Assembly: GCA_030220185.1 (NCBI GenBank)
Contig: JASPKZ010000419.1
Span: 3,863,501-3,927,500, forward strand
DNA: 64,000 nucleotides
Source: Diploptera punctata
Taxonomy: Eukaryota > Arthropoda > Insecta > Blattodea > Blaberidae
Reading direction: 5' to 3'
A program made the position numbers and the translations under genes. Numbering within the stretch: position 1 is the first letter of the stretch; each line of letters opens with the position of its first letter. The notes under the pieces are model-generated. The model saw only the letters and a program-made list of their open reading frames with translations. It had not been told where the DNA came from and did no database searches. This document shows positions 1 to 10,911 of the stretch, in pieces.

Positions 1-1319
1 TGTTCTTTTGTCCGAATTTCCAAATTCCTTTTTGTTTTTCCTATATAAACTTTATTGCAATCTTCACAATTTATTTGATAAATTCCAGATTTCTTACTGT
101 CTGGAACTTTGAACTTTTTTATTGGTACTTAGAAGATTACCCAGACTAAATTTATTTATTGGTGCCAAAAAAATGTTGTATTTGTCAAAAAATTTTTGAA
201 ATTTTCTATGCATTTCAGGATGGTAAGTAATTTTCTTGTATTTTTTCTTTTCTTTGCAATTTTGTAGAGTAGTATATTCATTAAGTCTTTTATTGTGTTT
301 GAATTTCTTCAACTTATTTATAATTAATTCTTTATCAAAACCATTTAATCTAGCAGTGTTTAAGATATGTTTAAAACTCTTTATTGAAATTTTCTTCGTT
401 TAATGGTACATTTGTCAATCTGTAAATTCAGCTATTGAATATTGCATGCTTATGAGCAATGTGATTGAAGCCTGATGATTTAATGTAATTATCTGTATGA
501 GTTCCTTTTCTAAATATATCAAATTCAATTTTCAGTGTTTGATCATTCCTAATTATACATAAATCCAAAAAAGGAATTTTTGTTTTCTTTTTCTAATTTG
601 ACGGTAAACTTTACTGATTCATCCTGAAGGTTTAATAATTTAAGAGCATCTTCAATATCCTTAGAATTTATTATTGCAAAAATATCATCCACATATCTGT
701 ACCAAGTCTTAAACATCCATGGGTATGCTTTAGTGATTTGACACTCCAAGTAACTCATGAACAAATCAGCTAAAAATGGTGAAAGCGGATTACCCATTGA
801 CAAACCCGAAACCTGTTGGTAAAATTTTTCATTATAGGTAAAATAAGAATTACTGACACATAGCTTAGTAAGAGTTATATATTCCTCTAATATATTCATT
901 TTTAATATTTAAAGAACTTAACCATTTCCTCAAAAAATTTAGCATTTTTTCAACTGGTTATACTAGGAAACAATGAAATTACATCAAATGAAACCCAATC
1001 TGTCATCATGTCCTAGACTCATATTTTCCAATTTGTCAACCAATTCCAAAGAGTTCTGAATACTTTTAGTGTCAAATTTGGGAAACTCATTAAATTTTTG
1101 TACTAGCCATTTAGATAAATAATAGCATGGTGAACCAATGTTGTTGACTATAGGTCTCATCTTATTACCAATTTTATGAATCTTTGGTAGACCGTACATT
1201 CTAGGATTCGATGGATTGGACACTTTTAATTTAAATTTTTCTTGTTTTGTTAAAGTATATTTTATTTGTTTCAAAGTATTATCAAATGATTTAATAGCTT
1301 TAGGTTGAGGCAACATCAA
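1..1319 (-). pseudogene. Penelope-like element, inverted 5'-truncated copy
   Basis: On the minus strand this matches the plus-strand element at about 1735-3040 almost base for base, so it is a second copy of the same PLE in opposite orientation. Its 5' end lies near 1310, at the codons for PKAIKSFDN, and its 3' end runs off the window start. The pieces visible are the RT palm (YVDDIFAII near 655-700), the upstream GLSMGNPLSPF block and, at the low end, sequence leading into the GIY-YIG domain. Several frameshifts and stops break it. Penelope elements encode a reverse transcriptase plus GIY-YIG endonuclease, and truncated copies attached in inverted or direct orientation are known for the group. 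This copy cannot make protein. Confidence 0.88.
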
Positions 1320-1334
1320 ATACTTTTCAACAAA

Positions 1335-3290
1335 TAATAGATCACAATGAAGAAAATGTAGTGAATCTGTCAGAAGTGGTTTTAGATAATGAAGAAATTA
1401 AATTACTTAATAATGGCCTAAAAACCTGCATCAGTTTTTCAGACAAAGTTGAAGATTACATTGCTGATATTGAAATTGGAATAAATGATATGACAATTGA
1501 AGATAAGGTAATTATTAGGAAAGAAATTGGAAAAGTTTTAGAAGAAATTAAAGACTCTCAAAAAAATTTAAAAGCAAAGAAAAATTTGGCAATTTTGAAT
1601 AAAATTAGCAACAAAAATTTAATACTTTCGAAAGCAGACAAAGGAAATAAAATAGTTATTCTTGACAAATTGGATTATACTGCGAGGATGGACAATCTCT
1701 TAGAATCAAAAGAATTTTTGAAATTGAAAAAAGATCCTTTACCTAAAGCTATTAAATCATTTGATAATACTTTGAAACAAATAAAATATACTTTAACAAA
1801 ACAAGAAAAATTTAAATTAAAAGTGTCCAATCCATCGAATCCTAGAATGTACGGTCTACCAAAGATTCATAAAATTGGTAATAAGATGAGACCTATAGTC
1901 AACAACATTGTGTTCACCATGCTATTATTTATCTAAATGGCTAGTACAAAAATTTAATGAGTTTCCCAAATTTGACACTAAAAGTATTCAGAACTCTTTG
2001 GAATTGGTTGACCAAATGGAAAATATGAGTCTAGGACATGATGACAGATTGGTTTCATTTGATGTAATTTCATTGTTTTCTAGTATACCAGTTGAAAAAA
2101 TGCTAAATTTTTTGAGGAAATGGTTAAGTTCTTTAAATATTAAAAATGAAATATTAGAGGAATATATAACTCTTACTAAGCTATGTGTCAGTAATTCTTA
2201 TTTTACCTATAATGAAAAATTTTACCAACAGTTTTCGGGTTTGTCAATGGGTAATCCGCTTTCACCATTTTTTAGCTGATTTGTTCATGAGTTTACTTGG
2301 AGTGTCAAATCACTAAAGCATACCCATGGATGTTTAAGAGATTGGTACAGATATGTGGATGATATTTTTGCAATAATAAATTCTAAGGATATTGAAGATG
2401 CTCTTAAATTATTAAACCTTCAGGATGAATCAGTAAAGTTTACCGTCGAATTAGAAAAAGAAAACAAAATTCCTTTTTTGGATTTATGTATAATTAGGAA
2501 TGATCAAACACTGAAAATTGAATTTGATATATTTAGAAAAGGAACTCATACAGATAATTACATTAAATCATCAGGCTTCAATCACATTGCTCATAAGCAT
2601 GCAATATTCAATAGCTGAATTTACAGATTGACAAATGTACCATTAAACGAAGAAAATTTCAATAAAGAGTTTAAACATATCTTAAACACTGCTAGATTAA
2701 ATGGTTTTGATAAAGAATTAATTATAAATAAGTTGAAGAAATTCAAACACAATAAAAGACTTAATGAATATACTACTTTACAAAATTGCCAAGAAAAGAA
2801 AAAATACAAGAAAATTACTTACCATCCTGAAATGCATAGGAAATTTCAAAAATTTTTGACAAATACAACATTTTTTTGGCACCAATAAATAAATTTAGTC
2901 TGGGTAATCTTCTAAGTACCAATAAAAAAGTCAAAGTTCCAGACAGTAAGAAATCTGGAATTTATCAAATAAATTGTGAAGATTGCAATAAAGTTTATAT
3001 AGGAAAAACAAAAAGGAATTTGGAAATTCGGACAAAAGAACATTTCAGAAATATTAAAAATTGTGAAATTGAAAAATCTGCAATTGCTGCACATAGTTTT
3101 TATTAGAACATCATAAAATTGGAAGAGAAGCTAAACTTTTAAAACAAGTAGAGAAACCTTTGGAATTGACAGTTTGGGAAAAAATATACATTCAGAAAAA
3201 CAAAAATAGATCAATGAATTTTGATATCCCTAACGAAATTACATTGATTTCGAAGTTCATAAATTCAACCATAGATAGCAGCACTGAAGA
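1335..3290 (+). pseudogene. Penelope-like element: RT plus GIY-YIG endonuclease, decayed
   Basis: A nearly full PLE coding region spread over about five ORF pieces in different frames (1361-1936, 1908-2279, 2355-2618, 2628-2888, 2876-3106, then on to about 3290). In order it shows an N-terminal block (LDNEEIKLLNNGLK), the RT fingers (RMYGLPKIHK, MRPIVNN), LSMGNPLSPF, the catalytic YVDDIFAII (about 2353-2380), then a C-terminal GIY-YIG nuclease with SGIYQINC, a CxxC pair, KVYIG and the following R and H residues (about 2955-3050). The order RT then GIY-YIG, with a Cys pair inside the nuclease, is diagnostic of PLEs. At least four frameshifts make it inactive. It lies head to head with the copy at 1-1319. 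Confidence 0.92.
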
Positions 3291-3338
3291 TGGCGACAAT
3301 TAGAATAGTTGACGGCCGAAGAATTTCAACAGTCGGAG

Positions 3339-3386
3339 TTATGGCTGACGATGAACATGATTATGTTTGAAATCGCGATATCATGG
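3339..3386 (+). ncRNA. hammerhead ribozyme-like motif in PLE tail
   Basis: About 50 bp after the PLE reading frame ends, the sequence reads as a type-I hammerhead. There is a core CTGACGA (3345-3351; position 7 is free in the consensus), one extra T, a stem II GAACAT/ATGTTT with loop GATT, GAAA (3369-3372), a two-bp stem III with a CGCG tetraloop, then T-A (3379-3380) as the cleavage dinucleotide. Bases 3339-3344 pair with 3381-3386 (three G:U pairs) to form stem I. Hammerheads with very short stem III are reported in PLE terminal repeats. The extra base between A9 and stem II departs from the textbook core, so activity is unproved. Confidence 0.65.
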
Positions 3387-3494
3387 AAGCATGAATCCTA
3401 TGAGGTGAGTTATTTAAACAATATGTTCTGCGATGATTTTTAATGATTATACCTCATAATGTTTACTTCCCAACATTAATTAAATATAACTACA

Positions 3495-4790
3495 TATGAC
3501 CTTTATTGATTTAGAGATGGCATATGATAGTGTACCTTGACAATTGTTATGGATGGCAATGAGAAATATATTAAAATATATATGTAGTCAATATGCCCAT
3601 TTCACCAATTAATGTTTTAAAATGGTCAACAAGTTTCTACAGCCAAGCTGTCATTCTCAAGACCAGATATTGAGTCAATATCTGGTCTTGAGAATGACAG
3701 CTTGGCTGTAGAAACTTGTTGACCATTTTAAAACATTAATTGGTGAAATGGGCTTATTGACTACATATATATTTTAATATTATATCACCAAGAAGATCAC
3801 TTGTGTATTAAAAAAGAAATATATTGTTAGGAGGATCTATAGTAATACAAAAGCTAAAGTATAAATACAGAATAATTTAACAGAGGAATTCACAATGAAT
3901 AAAGGCCTTAAGCATGGATATTGTCACCAATTCTTTTTAACATTTATTTAGACCAGGCTCTTAACTTATAGTATAAAAAATGTTCTGAAATGGGTATTCC
4001 TATAGGAGGAAAAGTACTGCATTCATTGTTGTTTGCAGATGATCAAATAATTTTTGCAGGGGATGAAGATAATATGAAATATATGATAAATAAACTAATG
4101 GAAGAATACAAAAAACGGGAACTGAATATAAATTTACAGAAAACAGAATATATGTGTTTGGGACAGGATGTGGATGACCTCATACTTGAAACAGGGAAAA
4201 TAAAAAAGAGTGAATTTTTTAAATACCTTGGGTCAATAATTACAAATTCAGGTACCTATGAGAGAGGTACAGACTAAAATTGCAATGGCAAAAATGCAAC
4301 TAAGACATTACATGGAATAATTTGGAACAAAAATATTTCAAAGGAAACTAAAATGAAAATTTATAAGAGCATAATACAGAATATTTTGTCATATGGATGT
4401 GAAACTTAGCCTTTGACAGAATTACAAAAGAAAATTAGAATAGTTGAATTTGATTATTTTAGAAGAAGCCTCCAAAAATACAAGACAGGTTAAAATAAGT
4501 AATGAATTCCTTTGGAGAGAAATGAATGTTACCACATCTGTTGTTAAAAGGGTTGAAAATCAAACGCTTAAATGGTATGGCCATGTACTAAGAATGGAAA
4601 ATGAAAGATGGCAAAAACATATATACCAGTGGTCACACCCTGGAAGAAATAAACGTGGCAGACCAAGATGGAAATGGAAAACTTACGTCAGAACTAAAAT
4701 GGATGATAGGAATTTGGAAGAGGGAGATTGGAATGATGGAGATAAATGGAAACTAAAGACGGCAAACCTATAAGTGGGGGAAAGGCGAAG
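3495..4790 (+). pseudogene. RTE-type LINE reverse transcriptase remnant
   Basis: Plus-strand pieces of a non-LTR retrotransposon pol. TFIDLEMAYDSVP (about 3499-3537) is the RT block A region. MGIPIGGKVLHSLLFADDQIIF (from 3990) contains the catalytic FADD. INLQKTEYMCLG and FKYLGSIITNSG follow. The C-terminal tail 4444-4773 has the typical WYGHVLRM and PGRNKRGRPRWKW blocks. The order is colinear, but stops and frameshifts separate every block, and a 213-bp hairpin interrupts it at 3568-3780. The clade assignment (RTE-like) rests on the tail motifs and is moderate. It is non-functional. Confidence 0.85.
3568..3780. repeat. near-perfect 106-bp inverted repeat (hairpin)
   Basis: Arms 3568-3673 and 3675-3780 are reverse complements around a single central base (G3674). 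The only mismatch I find is 3594 against 3754. The block sits inside the RTE-type LINE remnant and separates its block-A motif from the later RT blocks. No spacer and almost no divergence point to a recent fold-back or palindromic duplication. Confidence 0.95.
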
Positions 4791-4799
4791 AAGAAGAAG

Positions 4800-5630
4800 A
4801 TTTACGCAAATTACATTATATATCATTTAATTCCAGCCTCGTAATCTATGTCCACTTTACACTATTTTAAGTAATATTCCTGCTTTCGTAAACTCTAACA
4901 CTATTTAGCTACTGGTATAAATTAGATCGTGTTACGCAGTACCACGTTTTTAATAATAATGCTATAAATGTGTGTAATAAAAGATAATATAGCTTCATAT
5001 ATTTATGTATTTATTTATTACGTATTAGCGAGAAAAAGTTTCACCCCTCCATTTAAGTATTGGGTTTATATAGGTCAAGTCCAGCCTAATAATAACATAT
5101 AGTTGATAGACAATAATAATGATAATACTAGTAGTAATACTTCCAAATAGTTAGTTCGTTCTTCTTTAAGAGTGAGCAGACAGATTAAAATAGAACACGT
5201 AATAAATTAAATAAATGTAATCTCATCGGGAATCTAATGTGAATTATTGCACACGAAGGCATTGAGCTAAGAATTCACTGGCTCGTTGTGCATAAAAGAA
5301 TGCTCTTCATTGGAGGAACCAGAATGTATTGTATCTCTATTGTGCAATTAGTTTGCTCGTGTGAATCATGCGTTAAAACTTGAAATGTTAGAGATCAAGA
5401 GTCCGGTTATTCTTCATTTTGCTAAGTGTACATTCAGCAGAATAGGAATAGAAAATTATAATTTTTGAAGTTATCCACATAATTATTTGATCTTGAAGTA
5501 AATTTAAACTCCGCCGCCAGGTGTTCTGAGTAAACATGTTTACAATGTCATATTTTAGATAGCCATAATATAGCTGGGAATGGGGATATTGATCTCTGAA
5601 ACATGTTTAATTGAGAAGATTATATATGAG
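4800..5630. other. intergenic, no recognised feature
   Basis: AT-rich sequence with no ORF over 60 codons, no transposon motif and no RNA gene that I recognise. Confidence 0.6.
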
Positions 5631-5631
5631 G

Positions 5632-5955
5632 TCCACCGCTGTGGTCTCGAGGTAGCGTGCTGCCTTGTCACGCAGCGGGCCCAGGTCCGATTCCCGGTCG
5701 GGACAGGCTCCTGGGTGAGGTTTTTTCAGGGTTTTTCCTTACCTGTAAGACAAATGTCAGGAAGGTTAGGGCCCAACGGTACTCGAAAATCATCCGGCCA
5801 TCATGATCGTCCTTATCATTATCTTCATCATCATCATCCTTCACCGGTGTGGAAAGCAACTGGAAGCTACCTCACCTATAATGCATAGCATGAAAATGCT
5901 GTGATTGTAATGAAAGACCTGCCCTCGGGCAGAATTACTATGGATGGATGGATAT
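5632..5955 (+). repeat. tRNA-derived SINE, family A, full-length
   Basis: The 5' head (about 5632-5702) resembles a tRNA gene, with an A-box-like stretch and a B-box-like GGTCCGATTCC. The body contains GTGAGG, a run like CAGGGTTTTTCC and a TCATCATCATC tract. The tail carries TGAAAATGCTG and ends with GGATGGATGG. At least six further copies or fragments of this family occur in the window, mostly on the minus strand. The ORFs inside it are repeat-derived. Confidence 0.88.
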
Positions 5956-6265
5956 CTTATGAACTGAAGTGAGGTGTGAAGTTTCTTATTTATATCTGTA
6001 TTATGAATACAATTATCTTGTAAAATTACCCATCAGGTTTAGCACATGTTGGTGAAAGTTTTGTATGTTTTACTGTGTTGTAATGTTTCTTATTAAAAGA
6101 CTGCAGATCTGTATAGTTAGATAGTATCAAATGATATATTGTATTTAATGAATATGGTGATGGGATAGAATTTCACATTGTTAAAATGTATTGTATTTTC
6201 ATGGTGAGGGATACTTTTGTTACAATGTAATATATTTGTTAGTTACGTAATATATTTTCTTACAG
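5956..6265. other. probable intron 5' of the zinc-finger exon
   Basis: AT-rich non-coding sequence ending in a pyrimidine-rich TTTTCTTACAG at 6255-6265, a good 3' splice site just before the zinc-finger frame. No upstream exon of this gene was recognised in the window. Confidence 0.5.
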
Positions 6266-7771
6266 GTGGATGTGAGTGAAGAAAGTGTTTCAGGAATATA
6301 CAATCCTAGTCAGTGTCCAGAAACTGGAGACACAGACTTGACGAGTACACCATTAAAATGTTCTGTTTGTAGTAATTACTTTTCTGTGAAGTATAATCTT
6401 AATGCAAATGAAGAACAATTAAAATGTTCTGTTTGTACCGAGTCATTTTGTCGGAAGTCACAATTTAGTTCACTCATAACTATGAATTGTGGAGAAAAAC
6501 CATTCAACTGTGTTGTTTGTTACAAGTCGTTTTCAGACAAATTCTCACTTAAAAGACACTTAAATAATCATAGTAATGGGAATGCATTCAAATGTTCTAT
6601 TTGCAATAAATCATTTTCTCAGAAGTCATACCTTAATCAACATTTACTTTTGCATAATAATGAAGAGGCATTCAAATGTGTTGTTTGTAATAAGTTATTT
6701 ACTCAGAAAAGCAACCTTAACACACATTTACGTTTGCATAGTAATGAGAAGCCATTCGAATGTACTATTTGTAATAAATCATTTTCTCAGAAGGTGTGTC
6801 TTAAAGCTCATTTAGCTTTGCATAATAATGAGAAGCCATTTAAATGTTCTCTTTGTAATAAGTTATTCACTCGGAAGGAAAGCCTTACTGCTCACATACG
6901 TGTGCATACTAATGAGAAGCCATTCAAATGTTCTATTTGTAATAAGTTGTTTACTCGGAAGGAAAGCCTGAATGCACATTTGCGTGTGCATAGTAATGAG
7001 AAGCCATTCGTATGTCCCGTTTGTAATAAATCATTTTCTCATAAGCAAAATCTTAATGCACATCTACGTTTGCATAATAATGAGAAGCCATTCAAATGTT
7101 CAGTTTGTAATAAATCGTTTTCTCAGAAGTCGGATCTTAATCAACATTCTTTCGTACATAGTAATGAGAAACCTTTCAAATGTTCACTTTGTAATAGATC
7201 ATTTTCTCGGAAGCCAAATCTTTATGCACATCTACGTTTGCATAATAATGATAAGCCATTCAAATGTTCTGTGTGTAATAAATCATTTTCTCAGAACAAA
7301 TGTCTTAAAGCTCATTCAGTTTTGCATAATAATGACAAGGCATTCAAATGTTCTGTTTGTGATAAATCATTTTCTCATAAGTCAGATCTTAATCGACATT
7401 CTCGTTTACATAATAATGAGAAACCATTCAAATGTCCAGTTTGTAATAAGCTATTTACTCGGAAGGATAACCTTAATGCACATTTACGTTTGCATAATAA
7501 TGAGAAGCCATTCGAATGTTCTGTTTGTAAGAAGTTATTTACTCGGAAGGATAACCTTAATGCACATTTTCGTTTGCATACTAATCAGAAGCCATTCGAA
7601 TGTTCTGTTTGTAATAAATCATTTTCTCAGAAGTCAGAACTTAATCGACATTCTTTTTTACATAATAATGAAAAACCATTTGAATGTACTGTTTGTAATA
7701 AACCGTTTTCTGATAAGTCAAATCTTAATCGACATTCCCGCTTGCATAGTAATGAGAAGCCTTTCAAATGA
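6266..7771 (+). CDS. C2H2 zinc-finger protein, terminal exon (15 intact fingers)
   Basis: An open frame of 501 codons. No ATG fits the beginning; the frame follows a splice acceptor (TTTTCTTACAG|GTG), so I read it as the last exon of a spliced gene, entering in phase 0. After about 30 residues come two degenerate fingers that have Cys pairs but lack His pairs. Fifteen complete CxxC-x12-HxxxH fingers follow, each 28 residues long. The linkers are unusual: instead of TGEKP nearly all read NNEKP, SNEKP or TNEKP. Helix residues differ between fingers (QKSYLNQ, RKESLTA, HKSDLNR), which fits sequence-specific DNA binding in the nucleus. Target and role are unknown. The stop appears to come from a 4-bp deletion in an 18th unit. 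It could be a young member of an expanded insect family or a lineage-specific pseudogene; the long intact frame favours a working gene. Confidence 0.88.
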   Translation: MDVSEESVSGIYNPSQCPETGDTDLTSTPLKCSVCSNYFSVKYNLNANEEQLKCSVCTESFCRKSQFSSLITMNCGEKPFNCVVCYKSFSDKFSLKRHLNNHSNGNAFKCSICNKSFSQKSYLNQHLLLHNNEEAFKCVVCNKLFTQKSNLNTHLRLHSNEKPFECTICNKSFSQKVCLKAHLALHNNEKPFKCSLCNKLFTRKESLTAHIRVHTNEKPFKCSICNKLFTRKESLNAHLRVHSNEKPFVCPVCNKSFSHKQNLNAHLRLHNNEKPFKCSVCNKSFSQKSDLNQHSFVHSNEKPFKCSLCNRSFSRKPNLYAHLRLHNNDKPFKCSVCNKSFSQNKCLKAHSVLHNNDKAFKCSVCDKSFSHKSDLNRHSRLHNNEKPFKCPVCNKLFTRKDNLNAHLRLHNNEKPFECSVCKKLFTRKDNLNAHFRLHTNQKPFECSVCNKSFSQKSELNRHSFLHNNEKPFECTVCNKPFSDKSNLNRHSRLHSNEKPFK

Positions 7772-8230
7772 TTTGTAATAAATTATTTTCTCAGAAGTCA
7801 CATCTTAATGTACATTTACATTTGCATAGTAATGAGAGGACATTCAAATGGTCAATTTGTAATAAATCATTTACTCTGAGTTTGCACATTGTTTGGTATT
7901 TACGTTCACGTATAACGAGAAACCATTGAAATCACTTGTAAGAAGCCTTACGATCAGGAATATATGTTGTATATTTGTATTATCAATTGTGAAAATTCAA
8001 AATTTATTATCATGTCATTAACTTTCTCCAAAATATATTATTTTGTGTTTGAATATGTTTACGTAATTGAGAAACCAGGTAAATGTTTTATTTGTAATAA
8101 CCAAAGTTCATAGGATAAAAATCTAATATTGTGTTACTATTAACTTATTTATGTAGAATTGAAGTGTTAATGGAAATATATTTATATATTTTAATGTGAA
8201 ACCGCTAAAATTATTTGTGTAATTGAAGTA
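7772..8230 (+). pseudogene. decayed zinc-finger tail
   Basis: Downstream of the stop the finger pattern goes on in a shifted frame: CNKLFSQKSHLNVH at about 7775-7818, SNERTFKWSICNKSF to about 7875, then isolated linker relics NEKP near 7916-7928 and EKPGKCFICNN near 8071-8102. The array was therefore longer and has been decaying from its 3' end. Confidence 0.7.
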
Positions 8231-8529
8231 AATGTAATAAATTTTAGTACAAAATAATGTTATTAGTACAATGTACAGCGTTTGAAAAAAATGATGTCGC
8301 AACTCTTGATGGCAGAATGTTAAAAGTTTTGAAGAGCGATTCACGATAGTAAGTTGTTTGAGGTCAAATCCGGCGGCATAAGAGGTCAATCATAGATTTA
8401 TACCAATCGTTATTGAAAGAATTTCAACAAATTGATTTATTAATTGAATTTCTAAGTTAAGAGAGTTATCAGATGACTGAAAGCAACTAATGGTCTCTTA
8501 AACCAATCAATAGTAAATTAGCACTTACT

Positions 8530-8940
8530 TTTGGTGCAGTATTTGTATTGTTCGCTTCAGTAGAGCAATCTGTAAGATGCTTTCCTGCGACGACGCAGGC
8601 CCAGGTTTGATCCCGGTCAGAATTTTTTTAATAACGTTATTTTTTATAATGCCTACACGTTACCAGGCTACGTTATATAAATACATTTATATATATATAT
8701 ATATATATATATGGGAATGGATTTTTAAACACCCAAACCATCAGGCGGCACTATGCCCCTGGGGTCGACTCAGCCTCTAACGGAAATGAGTACCAGACGC
8801 TTGTTCTGGGGAAAAGGCGGCCGTCACGCAGGGCTGTCAACCCGGCTGACATAAAGTGCCGATTGTCTAGAAAAAAGCGGGAGCCTTAACCTTCTACTAC
8901 CCCAAGGGCCTCCTGAGGCCTGTTGTGGGATTACTTTTAT
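8530..8940 (+). repeat. tRNA-derived SINE, family B, degenerate copy
   Basis: The segment 8730-8935 matches the SINE at 9751-10048 (shared GGCGGCACTATG, GGGGTCGACTCAGCC, GCCGATTGTC, CCCAAGGGCCTCC). A tRNA-like segment with a B-box-like GGTTTGATCCC lies at about 8560-8620. An (AT)n run at about 8681-8711 splits head from body. Confidence 0.75.
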
Positions 8941-8956
8941 TAATTAAAGGAAACAG

Positions 8957-8958
<2 letters not shown>

Positions 8959-9003
<45 letters not shown>
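8959..9003. repeat. (AT)n microsatellite
   Basis: A pure TA dinucleotide run of about 45 bases directly after the family-B SINE, at the place where SINE tails often seed microsatellites. Confidence 0.95.
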
Positions 9004-9006
<3 letters not shown>

Positions 9007-9184
9007 GAATAACGATTGTAAAATCTCGTTACTTTGTTAAAAAACACAAGGCATAGCAAGATTGTTTATTTGCACTACAAATGTAAAATGTGACTGATTA
9101 ATTTAAATTAAGACAATTTAATATATAATTTAATTATACAAGTAAGTCCTGGAGTATTGCATCACTTCATACAGCCAGTTTCTA

Positions 9185-9275
9185 GCAGGAAGCGGTATGG
9201 TCTTAGTGGAGGGAGCTTCTATTTCCCATGCAGTAGGTCACGTGTTCGATCCCGCTGTCATGCTTTTTTTTTCTC
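9185..9275 (+). repeat. tRNA-like sequence, probably a SINE head
   Basis: It contains GGTCTTAGTGG (A-box-like) and GTGTTCGATCCC (B-box-like) with about 45 bases between them, then a T run. The stems are poor, so this is a tRNA-derived relic and not a tRNA gene. From 9275 to 9750 I see nothing else except T-rich tracts. Confidence 0.45.
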
Positions 9276-9750
9276 TCTCTCTTGCCCTTCTCTCAATTAA
9301 ATTTCTTTGTTTTTTTTTGCTTTGTTTTATTTACAGCATTTACCGCACTACTTATATACGTGAAATTATTTTCCATTGCACGACACACAACGAAATAGAA
9401 CGGATTTTAGTTTCCCAAATAGTTGTATACTTGTGAACCAAACAACTGACCTCTGGTCATGCGCAGTGGCTTCGTTCTGGGACTTGAAAATTACCTGTGC
9501 GCCAACAATTATTTCAAAGGCTGTACTTCAGACTCTTCACCTGATTCTATCTCTTCATGTTACAATTTTTAAAAAAAAATGTGTAAATGAGTATTGTCCA
9601 AAACTCAGCTGACTGTGCTAACATGCTGGCAGATAGTACTATTTTTTTTTTCCTTTACACGAAAAACCGAGCGTTAGCCATGCTACATTCTGTGTTTTTC
9701 CTGATTTTTATTTTTTTAATTTTTTTTTTCCACTTTCAATAATTTTAGCA

Positions 9751-10048
9751 AGTACGCCGTAGCGTAGTGGTTAAGGCACTGCGTTACAAGCCGGAAGGTC
9801 AAGGGTTCGAGTCCCGGTGGGGTCAGGATTTTTAAACTGATACAAACCTTCTGGCGGCACTATGGCCTTGGGGTCGACTCAGCCTCTAACGGAAATGAGT
9901 ACCAGACGCCTGTTCTGAGGGTAAAGACGGCCGTCACGTAGGGCTGACAATCCGACTGATATCAAGTGCCGATTGTCCAGAAAATGTGGGAGCCTTAACC
10001 TCCTACTACCCCAAGGGCCTCCTGAGGCCTGTAGTGGGATCACTTTAC
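9751..10048 (+). repeat. tRNA-derived SINE, family B, full-length
   Basis: The head holds a clear A box (TAGCGTAGTGG, about 9762) and a B box (GGTTCGAGTCCC, about 9804). The body runs through GGTCGACTCAGCC and GCCGATTGTCC to CCTGAGGCCTGTAGTGGGATCA. The tail is TTTACTTTAC. The layout is a Pol III head plus a unique body, as expected for a SINE. Confidence 0.88.
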
Positions 10049-10049
10049 T

Positions 10050-10911
10050 TTACATATATTTTTGCATGCTGAAAGATATTTTGTAATTTTGTCTGAATTG
10101 GTGTTCTACCACCGTTATTTCTTGTTTGTGTAATTTTTATTAATTAATAACTGCATTGATCTCTTTTGTAACTTTTTTTGGTAAAATGAGAATCATTCCT
10201 ATTGCTTAAATTAGATAATGTAATTCAATTAACGAGATTATGTCGAAGATGGATCTGTTAGGATCTATTCCACAATTTGTTTTTGAATTGATTGAAACTT
10301 CTTAATATCCAAATTACTATATTACATTATGCATGACTGAAAATGCTTCTTGACAGATTTTTCTTTCTATTTCTTGGGAAATTGGAATGATTTTTGTTAA
10401 GAGGTCGAATGTGATGAGAATGTATTTAGTTTCTCAGGTATACTTACAGTACATACACATAGTGTAAATAAAAAAAAAATAAATGAATATTGTAGTGTGA
10501 CTACTACCTTGTTCAATTAGAATATAGCTTATTACGTACCGGTAAAGGAAGTGAAAAATGACGATAAAAATGTTTAGTTTTTTTTTTTTTGGTAGAGTAA
10601 GGAAATTGAGAGAGAGGGGCCGTATATGCACTCATACGTAAAGAAATTAAACTTTAAATAAAGTGATACATTGTTGTATTGTCACTACAATATTGCTTGC
10701 AGTGACGAGTGTAAGATCTTGCATTGCATAGTGGATTAGCCAGCTAAATGACCCACGCAGATGGTTCTATACACATTTTCTCTCCATGTCTGGAAACTTA
10801 AATTCTTGAAGTTGCCAATCTGGAAGACTCTAGTTCTTTACACATTTTCAAAGCAGCAAGAACACAAAGTTTTATTCAGTCCAATTCAAATTAGCATAGG
10901 AAGCATATATA
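10050..10911. other. intergenic, no recognised feature
   Basis: AT-rich sequence with short A and T runs. No coding or repeat motif that I recognise, up to the TA target site of the mariner-type element. Confidence 0.6.

Noticed and set aside
5668..5888. ORFs on both strands near 5.7 kb
   Set aside because: Inside the family-A SINE; similar spurious frames occur in the copies at 14.8, 26.1 and 47.2 kb.
6576..7778. Overlapping frames with periodic HSNVLFVINHFL-type sequence
   Set aside because: Shadow of the zinc-finger repeat in another frame; the periodicity comes from the 84-bp finger unit.
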